From: an uncultured Collinsella sp.
GTDB taxonomy: Bacteria; Actinomycetota; Coriobacteriia; Coriobacteriales; Coriobacteriaceae
Direction of reading: 5' to 3'
Assembly (NCBI GenBank): GCA_958421655.1
Contig: CATZMG010000024.1
Coordinates: 1 to 28,441, forward strand
Length of the DNA: 28,441 nt
How positions within the stretch are numbered: the first letter of the stretch is position 1; each line of letters opens with the position of its first letter. Position numbers and translations under genes: made by a program. Under the pieces are notes generated by a model. That model saw only the letters and a program-made list of their open reading frames with translations. It did no database searches and was not told where the DNA came from. Positions 1 to 5,527 of the stretch are shown in pieces.

Positions 1-135
1 GTCAGCCTTGCAGCCCTCGGTCTCGGAGAGAACCTTGGTGATGGCAGCGGTCAGCGTGGTCTTGCCGTGGTCGACGTGACCGATGGTGCCGATGTTAACA
101 TGCGGCTTAGTGCGCTCAAACTTCTCTTTGGCCAT
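1..135 (-). CDS. tuf: Elongation factor Tu, N-terminal 45 codons (runs off the window)
   Basis: This is the GTPase that delivers aminoacyl-tRNA to the ribosomal A site. The visible peptide starts MAKEKFERTKPHVNIGTIGH and contains the P-loop GHVDHGKT (about residues 19-26), which is diagnostic of EF-Tu. The start ATG is at 133-135, with a strong AGGAGG ribosome binding site at about 141-147 in the minus-strand sense. The gene is cut by the left window edge, so domains 2 and 3 are not visible. It lies directly downstream of tRNA-Met, tRNA-Thr and tRNA-Tyr on the same strand, an arrangement like the tRNA-tufB operons of other bacteria, so the tRNAs and EF-Tu are probably co-transcribed and then processed. 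Confidence 0.97.
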   Translation of the reverse strand, partial: MAKEKFERTKPHVNIGTIGHVDHGKTTLTAAITKVLSETEGCKAD

Positions 136-189
136 AAAGCCCTCCTCTTAACAGGTCGTCCCCGGACGGGACTTTGCCTTTATACCATA

Positions 190-220
190 GTGGCCTCTCA
201 ACATACTATTGAGAAGCCAC
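190..220 (-). other. Stem-loop between tRNA-Met and tuf
   Basis: Arms GTGGCcTCTCAA (190-201) and TTGAGAaGCCAC (209-220) pair over 12 positions with one mismatch around a 7-nt loop. It lies 12 bases past the tRNA-Met CCA end and is not followed by a T-run, so an RNA-processing or leader structure is more likely than a terminator. A short extended -10-like string (TGGTATAAA) lies just downstream on the minus strand and could provide an internal tuf promoter, but no good -35 box is seen. Confidence 0.5.
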
Positions 221-231
221 CGTGTTACCTA

Positions 232-308
232 TGGTAGCGGTGACTGGATTCGAACCAGTGACGCCACGGGTATGAACCGTGTGCTCTAACCAACTGAGCT
301 ACACCGCC
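232..308 (-). tRNA. tRNA-Met (anticodon CAT), elongator type
   Basis: The reverse complement folds into a 77-nt cloverleaf beginning GGCGGTGTAGCTCAG, with anticodon stem CACGG/CCGTG, loop TTCATAC (anticodon at 272-274), a GTTCGAATC T-loop and an encoded CCA end at 232-234. The G1-U72 wobble and the sequence GGCGG(T)G resemble elongator rather than initiator tRNA-Met. Confidence 0.95.
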
Positions 309-311
309 GGA

Positions 312-387
312 TGGAGCCTGCAACCAGACTTGAACTGGTGACCTCTTCGTTACCAACGAAGTGCTCTACCGACTGAGCTATACAGGC
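312..387 (-). tRNA. tRNA-Thr (anticodon GGT)
   Basis: A 76-nt cloverleaf on the minus strand: acceptor GCCTGTA/TGCAGGC, anticodon stem CTTCG/CGAAG with loop TTGGTAA (anticodon at 352-354), T-loop GTTCAAGTC, and an encoded CCA at 312-314. It is separated from tRNA-Met by 3 bp, so the two are co-transcribed. Confidence 0.95.
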
Positions 388-397
388 ACTTGACGGG

Positions 398-479
398 TGG
401 GAGCTATAGGATTCGAACCTATGTAGGCAGAGCCAACGGGTTTACAGCCCGTCCCCATTAACCACTCGGGCAAACTCCC
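398..479 (-). tRNA. tRNA-Tyr (anticodon GTA), long variable arm
   Basis: A class II tRNA with acceptor GGGAGTT/AGCTCCC, anticodon loop CTGTAAA (anticodon at 443-445) and a long variable arm between the anticodon and T stems. The bases after the discriminator A (398) read CCC rather than CCA, so the CCA tail is not encoded, unlike the two neighbouring tRNAs. It is the first gene of the tRNA-tuf transcript. Confidence 0.94.
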
Positions 480-541
480 AATCGTTCAAGTATCCGCAGG
501 TCCTTTGGTCTTTTGGACCGCCGCCCCCGCGAACGAAGAAG

Positions 542-571
542 ATAATACGATGCCACCTTGGGGGCTGTCAA
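542..571 (-). promoter_or_regulatory. Sigma-70 type promoter of the tRNA-Tyr/Thr/Met-tuf operon
   Basis: On the minus strand a perfect -35 TTGACA (566-571) is followed after 18 bp by -10 TATTAT (542-547). Transcription would start near 535, about 55 bases before tRNA-Tyr. The close match to consensus is what is expected for a highly expressed stable-RNA and EF-Tu operon. Confidence 0.75.
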
Positions 572-786
572 CGAAAACCTCTAAATACACGGTGCCGGGC
601 GTATCTATATAGCCGTGACCTGCGGTTTTGTTGAGTTTGGATATGAAGGACGGTGGTTTTGGATACTGAGGTGACGTTTCCCGAGGTAACACTTTGGTGT
701 AGTGGAGTACACCTTCAGGATCGAACTTCGATAACGGCTTATTTGCACCTATATATAGGTCGAGATCGGGCTTCCACGCCACGATC

Positions 787-850
787 GAGCGTGGATTATC
801 TCCCACTTTTAGCGCGGCTCTAAGGCCAAAGTGGCAGATTATCCACGTTC
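787..850. repeat. Imperfect 23-bp inverted repeat
   Basis: The arms at 787-809 and 828-850 match at 20 of 23 positions around an 18-nt loop. The outer part of each arm contains GTGGATTATC or GATTATCCACG, which recurs at 4889-4908 and 4941-4953. No T-run follows on either side, so a simple terminator is unlikely, although it could stabilise the 3' end of the regulator mRNA. Confidence 0.7.
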
Positions 851-882
851 ATTCTCCAGGCGAGAGAACTGTAAAGCCGCAA

Positions 883-1716
883 CTACTCGGGCCAGGCCAA
901 AGTAGACCCATAGAGCGGCTCCCCCTTGGTGCAGGGGTAGCGACTCAAGTAACACGACGATAGCAAGTCGAAAAAATAAGTCATGGCGTATTTCGAATAA
1001 ACGCCGAGTCGGTCAATTCCGTTTCCCGCATTACCAAGACGATATACACGGTCAAAAGACCTCGATTTGTCATCGTTGCTAAACGCAGTAATTAGAATCT
1101 TCCTGCCCGAACGGCAATCAAGATACTCACGCGCCTGTGACGCAAATAGCCCGGAGACCGATACGAGAATTATCAATGACTGCGAAGCGTCTCCCATGTT
1201 TTTCAATTCCGCGACGTTAGCCCCAGCAACTATGCGAACTATCTTGCCCGCATAAAACATTTCCTGCTGAAATCGTACGAGATTGGCGCTCACATTATTG
1301 GTGCACCAGATTTCAACGTTTTTATGGCCATCAATTTCGTCGACAAGATGCTTAATAGCGATATCGGACACGCCGCTTTCAACCTCAGCGAACATCTCGA
1401 TCATGCGAACGTCGAGCTCTGCCCTGTACTCCTCGTAGCCAAATTCCTCCTCTCGATGGCTTAAGTCGCTTGGAAAGACTGACTGAGTAAATGATTCTTT
1501 CAAATCGCTAAGAGACTGGTAGCCCAATCGATTGCAGAAACGACGAACAGCGGAACGGGTCACGAATGCATCGCGGGTTATTGCGGCAACATTGATTTCG
1601 CTCGAACGCCTAATGTGAGCGATGAGATATCGAGCGATGGCGGCATCGTTTGACCCAAACTCGCTGTTGATGATGGAGCTAATGCGATTGAGCACATCGA
1701 AGTCATTGATATTCAC
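883..1716 (-). CDS. MurR/RpiR family transcriptional regulator (HTH plus SIS domain)
   Basis: This sugar-phosphate-sensing repressor or activator probably controls the divergent glycosidase and PTS genes. The N-terminal third is an RpiR-type HTH (segments AAITRDAFVTRSAVRRFCNRLG and YQSLSDLKESF are typical). The rest matches a SIS fold that binds phosphosugars, ending in a hydrophobic AMTYFFDLLSSCYL segment. I chose the GTG at 1714-1716, because AAAGAGGG sits 5 nt before it. An in-frame ATG at 1753-1755 would add 13 residues, but has no ribosome binding site and falls inside a palindrome that is probably an operator. The length of 277 aa is normal for the family. The ligand is unknown; the 6-phospho-glycoside or hexose-6-phosphate made by the neighbouring genes is the natural guess. 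Confidence 0.88.
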   Translation of the reverse strand: MNINDFDVLNRISSIINSEFGSNDAAIARYLIAHIRRSSEINVAAITRDAFVTRSAVRRFCNRLGYQSLSDLKESFTQSVFPSDLSHREEEFGYEEYRAELDVRMIEMFAEVESGVSDIAIKHLVDEIDGHKNVEIWCTNNVSANLVRFQQEMFYAGKIVRIVAGANVAELKNMGDASQSLIILVSVSGLFASQAREYLDCRSGRKILITAFSNDDKSRSFDRVYRLGNAGNGIDRLGVYSKYAMTYFFDLLSSCYLSRYPCTKGEPLYGSTLAWPE

Positions 1717-1747
1717 GTGATCCCTCTTTCCGCTCTCCTCGAAATCA

Positions 1748-1766
1748 TGATTCATTTATTGAATCA
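1748..1766. promoter_or_regulatory. Candidate RpiR operator, TGATTCA-N5-TGAATCA
   Basis: A perfect 7-bp inverted repeat with a 5-bp centre lies in the divergent intergenic region. A second, shorter copy with the same half-site (TGATT-CA-AATCA) is at 1789-1800. Two related palindromes between a RpiR gene and its divergent target fit autoregulation plus control of the PTS operon. Binding is inferred from position and symmetry only. Confidence 0.6.
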
Positions 1767-1867
1767 AACAGCTTTGGTCGTTCTCCTATGATTCAAATCA
1801 GTTGACGTCATCTTAATCATAATTCCGCCACACGTATCCACCGTGTTGAATGATGGAAAGGGGATTC

Positions 1868-3286
1868 ATGGGCAACGTGAACAACATGCCGTTTCTCTGG
1901 GGTTCCGCCACGGCGTCTTATCAGTGCGAGGGTGCCTGGAACGAAGACGGCAAAGGCCTTGGTGAGTGGGATTTCTTTAGCCACACAAGCAATAAGAACA
2001 TCAACCATGTTGACGGTGATGTATCTTGCGACTTCTACCATCGCTATGAAGAAGATATCCGCATGATGAAAGAAGGCGGACAAAACACCTATCGCTTCTC
2101 TCTTTCATGGAGTCGAATCATCCCCACCGGTATCGGCAAAGTGAATGAAGAGGGTATCGATTTTTATAATCGGGTCATTGATTGCTGCCTCGAAAATGGC
2201 ATAGAGCCCAACGTTACGCTGTTCCATTACGATCTGCCATTCACGCTTGCTTGCAAAGGCGGATGGCTGAACAACGACATGGCAGAGTGGTTCTGCAAAT
2301 ACGCCAAGATTTGCTTTGAGCGCTTTGGAGACCGCGTCAAAATCTGGGCTACCGTTAACGAGCCGCATTTCTACAGCTACTGCGTAAACATGTTGGGCAA
2401 CTATCCCCCCAATCGATCGCTCGATGTTCAGTCGTACATGCAGTTTCAGTACAACCTGATGCGCGCAAGCGCACTCGCAGTCCGAGCATATCGTCAAATG
2501 GGCTACGACGGCATCATCGGCGCCGTCCACGATGGCGGCGTTGTCGAACTCGACCCGGCAACCGAGCACCCCGATGACGTATTTCGATACGCAGACTTTT
2601 TCGCCAATCGCATGATTCTGGCACCAGCGCTTCAGGGTCAACTGCCGCCAGAAATGGACGAAATCCTTGAAAAACTTGGCGTCTCGCTCTATCGATCCCC
2701 AAATGACGTAGAAGAATTCAGCGACGGTAAAGTCGATTTTATTGGACTCAACGTGTATTGCCGAGAGTATGTAACCGACTGGCACGGTGGAGAGCTTGCC
2801 GTTTCGGCGAACAATAAGGGCGGTTCGAGCAAAAAGGTCGAAGGAAAATGCATTGCGCCCTTGTTTGAAAGCGCCCGCGACAGCAATGTTCCCCGCAATA
2901 AATGGGGCCGCGAAATACTCCCAAGTTGCATGTATTCAACCATCATGGATGTCCACGAGCGCTATGACGCGCCCCGCATCTTTATTACGGAAAACGGACA
3001 TGGCGCCTATGAGCAACCAGACGCAGACGGAATGATCCACGATGATGACCGCATCGAGCTTCTGGGCCAGTTCATCGAGCACATGATGAGGGCTAAGCGC
3101 GACGGCGCGCGCGTTGAGGGCTACTACCTCTGGTCGACGATGGATCTGTATAGCTGGATCAACGGCTACGAAAAACGATACGGACTTGTCCATATCGACT
3201 TCGAGAACAATCTGGAGCGCACCCCCAAAAAGAGCTGGTATTGGTACCGAGACCTTATCTCGAAGTATCAGGAGCAGGAAGGCTAG
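1868..3286 (+). CDS. GH1 family 6-phospho-beta-glycosidase (LacG-like phosphate pocket)
   Basis: A cytoplasmic glycoside hydrolase that splits a phosphorylated disaccharide imported by the PTS. GH1 landmarks: N-terminal FLWGSATASYQ, acid/base Glu165 in TVNEPH, nucleophile Glu375 in FITENGHG. Near the C-terminus the segment DLYSWINGYEKRYGL carries Ser429, Lys436 and Tyr438, the triad that binds the 6-phosphate in LacG and BglA enzymes; ordinary beta-glucosidases have Glu in place of the Ser. Trp430 next to the Ser is the LacG (6-phospho-beta-galactosidase) state. The length of 472 aa is typical. I start at ATG 1868 because GGAAAGGGG lies just before it; the upstream in-frame ATG at 1850 would add 6 residues without a site. 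The EIIBC gene follows 9 bp downstream. The family is certain; glucoside versus galactoside preference is not. Confidence 0.93.
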   Translation: MGNVNNMPFLWGSATASYQCEGAWNEDGKGLGEWDFFSHTSNKNINHVDGDVSCDFYHRYEEDIRMMKEGGQNTYRFSLSWSRIIPTGIGKVNEEGIDFYNRVIDCCLENGIEPNVTLFHYDLPFTLACKGGWLNNDMAEWFCKYAKICFERFGDRVKIWATVNEPHFYSYCVNMLGNYPPNRSLDVQSYMQFQYNLMRASALAVRAYRQMGYDGIIGAVHDGGVVELDPATEHPDDVFRYADFFANRMILAPALQGQLPPEMDEILEKLGVSLYRSPNDVEEFSDGKVDFIGLNVYCREYVTDWHGGELAVSANNKGGSSKKVEGKCIAPLFESARDSNVPRNKWGREILPSCMYSTIMDVHERYDAPRIFITENGHGAYEQPDADGMIHDDDRIELLGQFIEHMMRAKRDGARVEGYYLWSTMDLYSWINGYEKRYGLVHIDFENNLERTPKKSWYWYRDLISKYQEQEG

Positions 3287-3295
3287 GAGAAAGAG

Positions 3296-4696
3296 ATGAA
3301 ATATCAGGCAATGTCCGAAACAGTCCTAAAGGCTGTTGGCGGCAAAGAGAACATTACATCGGTAACTCATTGTGCGACGCGCCTTCGCATCGACGCACGA
3401 GACACCTCGATCATCGATCTCCAGCTCGCCAAATCGGCCGACCAGGCGCTCGGGGCAGTAGTCAGCGGTGGCCAGCTTCAGGTGATCATCGGCCCCAACG
3501 TCACCGAGGCTTACAACGACTTCCTCGACTTCGCGGGAATCGAAGTCGGCGGTGGCACGGTTGCCGACGATGCCCAAACCGCCAAAGACCTTGCAGAAGG
3601 CATTAAAAGCGGTAACACCGCCATGGGCTTGATTGAGAAATTCGGGAACGTCTCTGCACAGGTATTCATGCCCATCGTCCCGGCGCTCATCGTTGGCGGA
3701 CTCATTCTTTCGATCAAGAATCTCCTGGTCAATTATTGTGGATTGAGCACCGATAGCGGAACCGCCCAGGTTCTGCTGGCGATCTTCAGCGCCTCATTTA
3801 GCTTCCTGCCCGTTTACCTCGGCTATCAGCTCGCCGCCGTCATGAAGATGCAGCCTATCATGGGCGCACTGCTGGGCGCAATCATGATTAGCTCGTCTAT
3901 TAGCGGTGCTGAGGGTCTCGACTTTCTTGGCATCCCCATCCCGACGAATGACTACTCGAGCACGGTGGTGCCAATCGTACTGGGCGTTGTGTTCATGTAC
4001 TTTGTTGATCGCGGTCTTCAGAAAATCATCCCCGACATTACCAAACTGTTCTTGAAGCCGCTGCTCACCATGTTCATCGTCGTGCCTGTTGAGCTGATTA
4101 TCCTCGGCCCCGCCGGCAGCATGATGGGCTACGCGCTGAGTGATGCCGCCACGTGGCTCATGGATAACGTGGCATTTATCGCTACTCCAATCCTTGCAGC
4201 CCTTAACCCCTATTTTGTCATGCTCGGTCTTGATAAGGCCTACATCGCGATCGAAGTTACGAGCTTGGCGCAGCTCGGCTGGGCGCCCATCATCTTTGGC
4301 TTCATCTCAAACCTCTGCATTGGCGGCACGAGTCTCGCCTTGGCAACTGCAATGAAAGGCAACAAGGAGAAGAGAGGTATGGTCACCACGGTTGCCGTCA
4401 CCGCACTCTGTGGCGTAACTGAGCCCGCATTTTATGGCTGCCTCATCGAGCGTCCCCGCCTGCTTGTCGGCACGGCAATCGGCGCCCTCTGCGCGGGACT
4501 CCCTGCAGGTATCTTCGTCCTGAAGGAGTATGTTGCGGGAGCATGCCCCGGTCTTCTTTCTGCGCTGATCTTTATCGCTCCCGATGGATCCATGGGCAAC
4601 TTCGTACTGGCGTGCGTTGTCGCCGTCATCGCCATCGTCGTCTCGTTCATCGCTGCACGCGTGATCATCAAGAAGAATCCCAACTATATTGAGTAG
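3296..4696 (+). CDS. PTS sugar transporter EIIBC component (glucose/beta-glucoside superfamily)
   Basis: A membrane permease that phosphorylates its sugar during uptake. The EIIB domain (about residues 1-90) has the phospho-cysteine Cys26 in SVTHCATRLR. A linker to about residue 105 leads into a PTS_EIIC_1 membrane domain of roughly ten hydrophobic segments, with the conserved sugar-site motif GVTEPAFYG (Glu376). The protein is 466 aa and has no EIIA domain, so a separate EIIA (a Crr-type protein or one from another locus) must supply phosphate. Spacing from the glycosidase is 9 bp with AGGAGA before the ATG, so the two form an operon that imports and then hydrolyses one beta-glycoside. A rho-independent terminator follows at about 4800. 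Confidence 0.93.
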   Translation: MKYQAMSETVLKAVGGKENITSVTHCATRLRIDARDTSIIDLQLAKSADQALGAVVSGGQLQVIIGPNVTEAYNDFLDFAGIEVGGGTVADDAQTAKDLAEGIKSGNTAMGLIEKFGNVSAQVFMPIVPALIVGGLILSIKNLLVNYCGLSTDSGTAQVLLAIFSASFSFLPVYLGYQLAAVMKMQPIMGALLGAIMISSSISGAEGLDFLGIPIPTNDYSSTVVPIVLGVVFMYFVDRGLQKIIPDITKLFLKPLLTMFIVVPVELIILGPAGSMMGYALSDAATWLMDNVAFIATPILAALNPYFVMLGLDKAYIAIEVTSLAQLGWAPIIFGFISNLCIGGTSLALATAMKGNKEKRGMVTTVAVTALCGVTEPAFYGCLIERPRLLVGTAIGALCAGLPAGIFVLKEYVAGACPGLLSALIFIAPDGSMGNFVLACVVAVIAIVVSFIAARVIIKKNPNYIE

Positions 4697-4798
4697 ATGC
4701 CCGCTGCTTGCATTGGGGACATCCTCGGCAGACCATTAGCAAGAACCCAAGAAGTCCCTTAGGAGCTCGATTAATCCATTCGGATTCCTCAGGCACAA

Positions 4799-4836
4799 AC
4801 GACCCCGATTCCACAATGAAATCGGGGTCGTCGTTT
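4799..4836 (+). terminator. Rho-independent terminator of the glycosidase-PTS operon
   Basis: CGACCCCGATT (4800-4810) and AATCGGGGTCG (4820-4830) form a perfect 11-bp stem with a 9-nt loop, extended by an A-T pair, and are followed by TCGTTTCT. It lies about 100 bp after the EIIBC stop codon. Confidence 0.85.
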
Positions 4837-4888
4837 CTAAAGCCTTCGATAGACAATCGGTGTTTACCTTAGCTCCCTATCCAAGTTA

Positions 4889-4953
4889 ATTATCCACGCT
4901 CGTTCTCCGGTCGGAAGATTTTCTTCGCTCGCGTGTCCAGAAATCCACGCTCG
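4889..4953. repeat. Two copies of the ATCCACGCTCG motif
   Basis: ATTATCCACGCTCGTTCTCC (4889-4908) differs at only two positions from the sequence at 838-857. A shorter copy, AAATCCACGCTCG, is at 4941-4953. The spacing and the shared 20-mer suggest a dispersed intergenic element or remnants of one homologous coding end. Confidence 0.6.
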
Positions 4954-4988
4954 AGCAGAACATCCAGGTCCGCACCCGCCCTTGTCTC

Positions 4989-5115
4989 GATCTGTAACAG
5001 CAAGAGGCCTATTCCGCTTCTACATGTTACAGATCAAGATATTCCTAAAACACCCTAAGTTTCATCTCAATCTGTAACAGTTAGATGCCAAATATCGGTC
5101 TTGGTGTTACAGATT
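4989..5115. repeat. Tandem pair of TCTGTAACA/TGTTACAGA hairpins
   Basis: Copy 1 has perfect 11-bp arms at 4989-4999 and 5025-5035; copy 2 has perfect 11-bp arms at 5069-5079 and 5105-5115. Both have exactly 25-nt loops, and the copies start exactly 80 bp apart. The loops share only part of their sequence while the arms are nearly identical, and outermost base changes are compensated (G-C in copy 1, A-T in copy 2). This indicates selection for the paired structure. Confidence 0.8.
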
Positions 5116-5180
5116 TAGACAAACTGGAGGACGAGACAAACCAAAAACGGGATGGGCGCTAACCTGATGGCGCGCCACCT

Positions 5181-5220
5181 AAATAGAAACGGGCTCTGTC
5201 CCATATAGAGACAGAGCCCG
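5181..5220 (-). terminator. Terminator of tRNA-Thr(TGT)
   Basis: Perfect 11-bp stem CGGGCTCTGTC (5190-5200) and GACAGAGCCCG (5210-5220) with a 9-nt loop. In the minus-strand sense it is followed by TTTCTATTT. It lies 10 bp beyond the tRNA 3' end. Confidence 0.85.
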
Positions 5221-5229
5221 AAACTCTCA

Positions 5230-5304
5230 TGGAGCCAGTGACAGGAATCGAACCTGCAACCCACTGATTACAAATCAGTTGCGCTACCGTTGCGCCACAC
5301 TGGC
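5230..5304 (-). tRNA. tRNA-Thr (anticodon TGT)
   Basis: A 75-nt cloverleaf with acceptor GCCAGTG/CACTGGC, anticodon stem ACTGA/TCAGT, loop TTTGTAA (anticodon at 5270-5272), T-loop GTTCGATTC and an encoded CCA (5230-5232). It forms a single-gene unit with its own promoter and terminator. Confidence 0.96.
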
Positions 5305-5334
5305 ACACTTGGCGCTTTCGCGCGAAGCCTGTTA

Positions 5335-5363
5335 AGAATAATGGAATTGCGGACGGGGCGCAA
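5335..5363 (-). promoter_or_regulatory. Promoter of tRNA-Thr(TGT)
   Basis: In the minus-strand sense, -35 TTGCGC (5358-5363), a 17-bp spacer and -10 TATTCT (5335-5340) lie about 30 bp upstream of the tRNA. The spacing is ideal and the match to consensus is moderate. Confidence 0.55.
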
Positions 5364-5457
5364 CAGGCCGCACGGCGTTATATAAATATGCAAAATCCAG
5401 CAACAGCGCGTACCAGGCCCGTTCATTTCTGTCAGTGCGCCCTCAATCTTAAAACCA

Positions 5458-5517
5458 TTCGCCAGAACGAATAGTTTTAATTACAATTGGCTATATAAAA
5501 CTATTCGTTCTGGCGAA
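5458..5517. promoter_or_regulatory. 22-bp perfect inverted repeat, candidate operator of the HTH-kinase gene
   Basis: The arms at 5458-5479 and 5496-5517 are perfectly complementary over 22 bp with a 16-bp AT-rich spacer. Each arm itself contains a smaller symmetrical site, TTCG-N6-CGAA (5458-5471 and 5504-5517). A TATATAAAA string suitable as a -10 region (5492-5500) lies at the inner edge of the right arm, and the right arm ends 10 bp before the ATG of the next gene. The layout suggests two operator sites that straddle the promoter and are bound by the gene's own HTH domain. Confidence 0.75.
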
Positions 5518-5527
5518 GGGTTTCGCG

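Larger units (their letters stand above)
480..882. other. Intergenic region upstream of the tRNA-tuf operon
   Basis: This roughly 400-bp gap separates the regulator gene from tRNA-Tyr. It holds the tRNA-tuf promoter (542-571) and a 23-bp imperfect inverted repeat (787-850). A 106-codon minus-strand reading frame spans 486-806, but its proposed start is a GTG without a ribosome binding site inside the inverted repeat, and the near-consensus promoter lies within it, so I do not call it a gene. Nothing else was recognised between 572 and 786. Confidence 0.6.
4697..5229. other. Intergenic region with hairpins and possible coding remnant
   Basis: This stretch of about 530 bp contains the PTS operon terminator (4799-4836), two copies of an ATCCACGCTCG motif, tandem hairpins (4989-5115) and the tRNA-Thr terminator (5181-5220). 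On the minus strand a frame with no recognisable start runs from about 5033 to a TAA at 4890-4892 and ends LDTRAKKIFRPENERG, which reads like the C-terminus of a decayed gene. No intact gene was recognised. Confidence 0.5.

Noticed and set aside
486..806. 106-codon minus-strand reading frame
   Set aside because: GTG start inside an inverted repeat with no ribosome binding site, no recognised domain, and the near-consensus tRNA promoter lies within it.
1802..1824. TTGACG as -35 box for the glycosidase operon
   Set aside because: No acceptable -10 box at 16-18 bp spacing; CATAAT at 1818-1823 is too close.
4989..5115. CRISPR-like array
   Set aside because: Only two units, each unit is an internally paired hairpin with diverged loops of equal length, and there are no cas genes.
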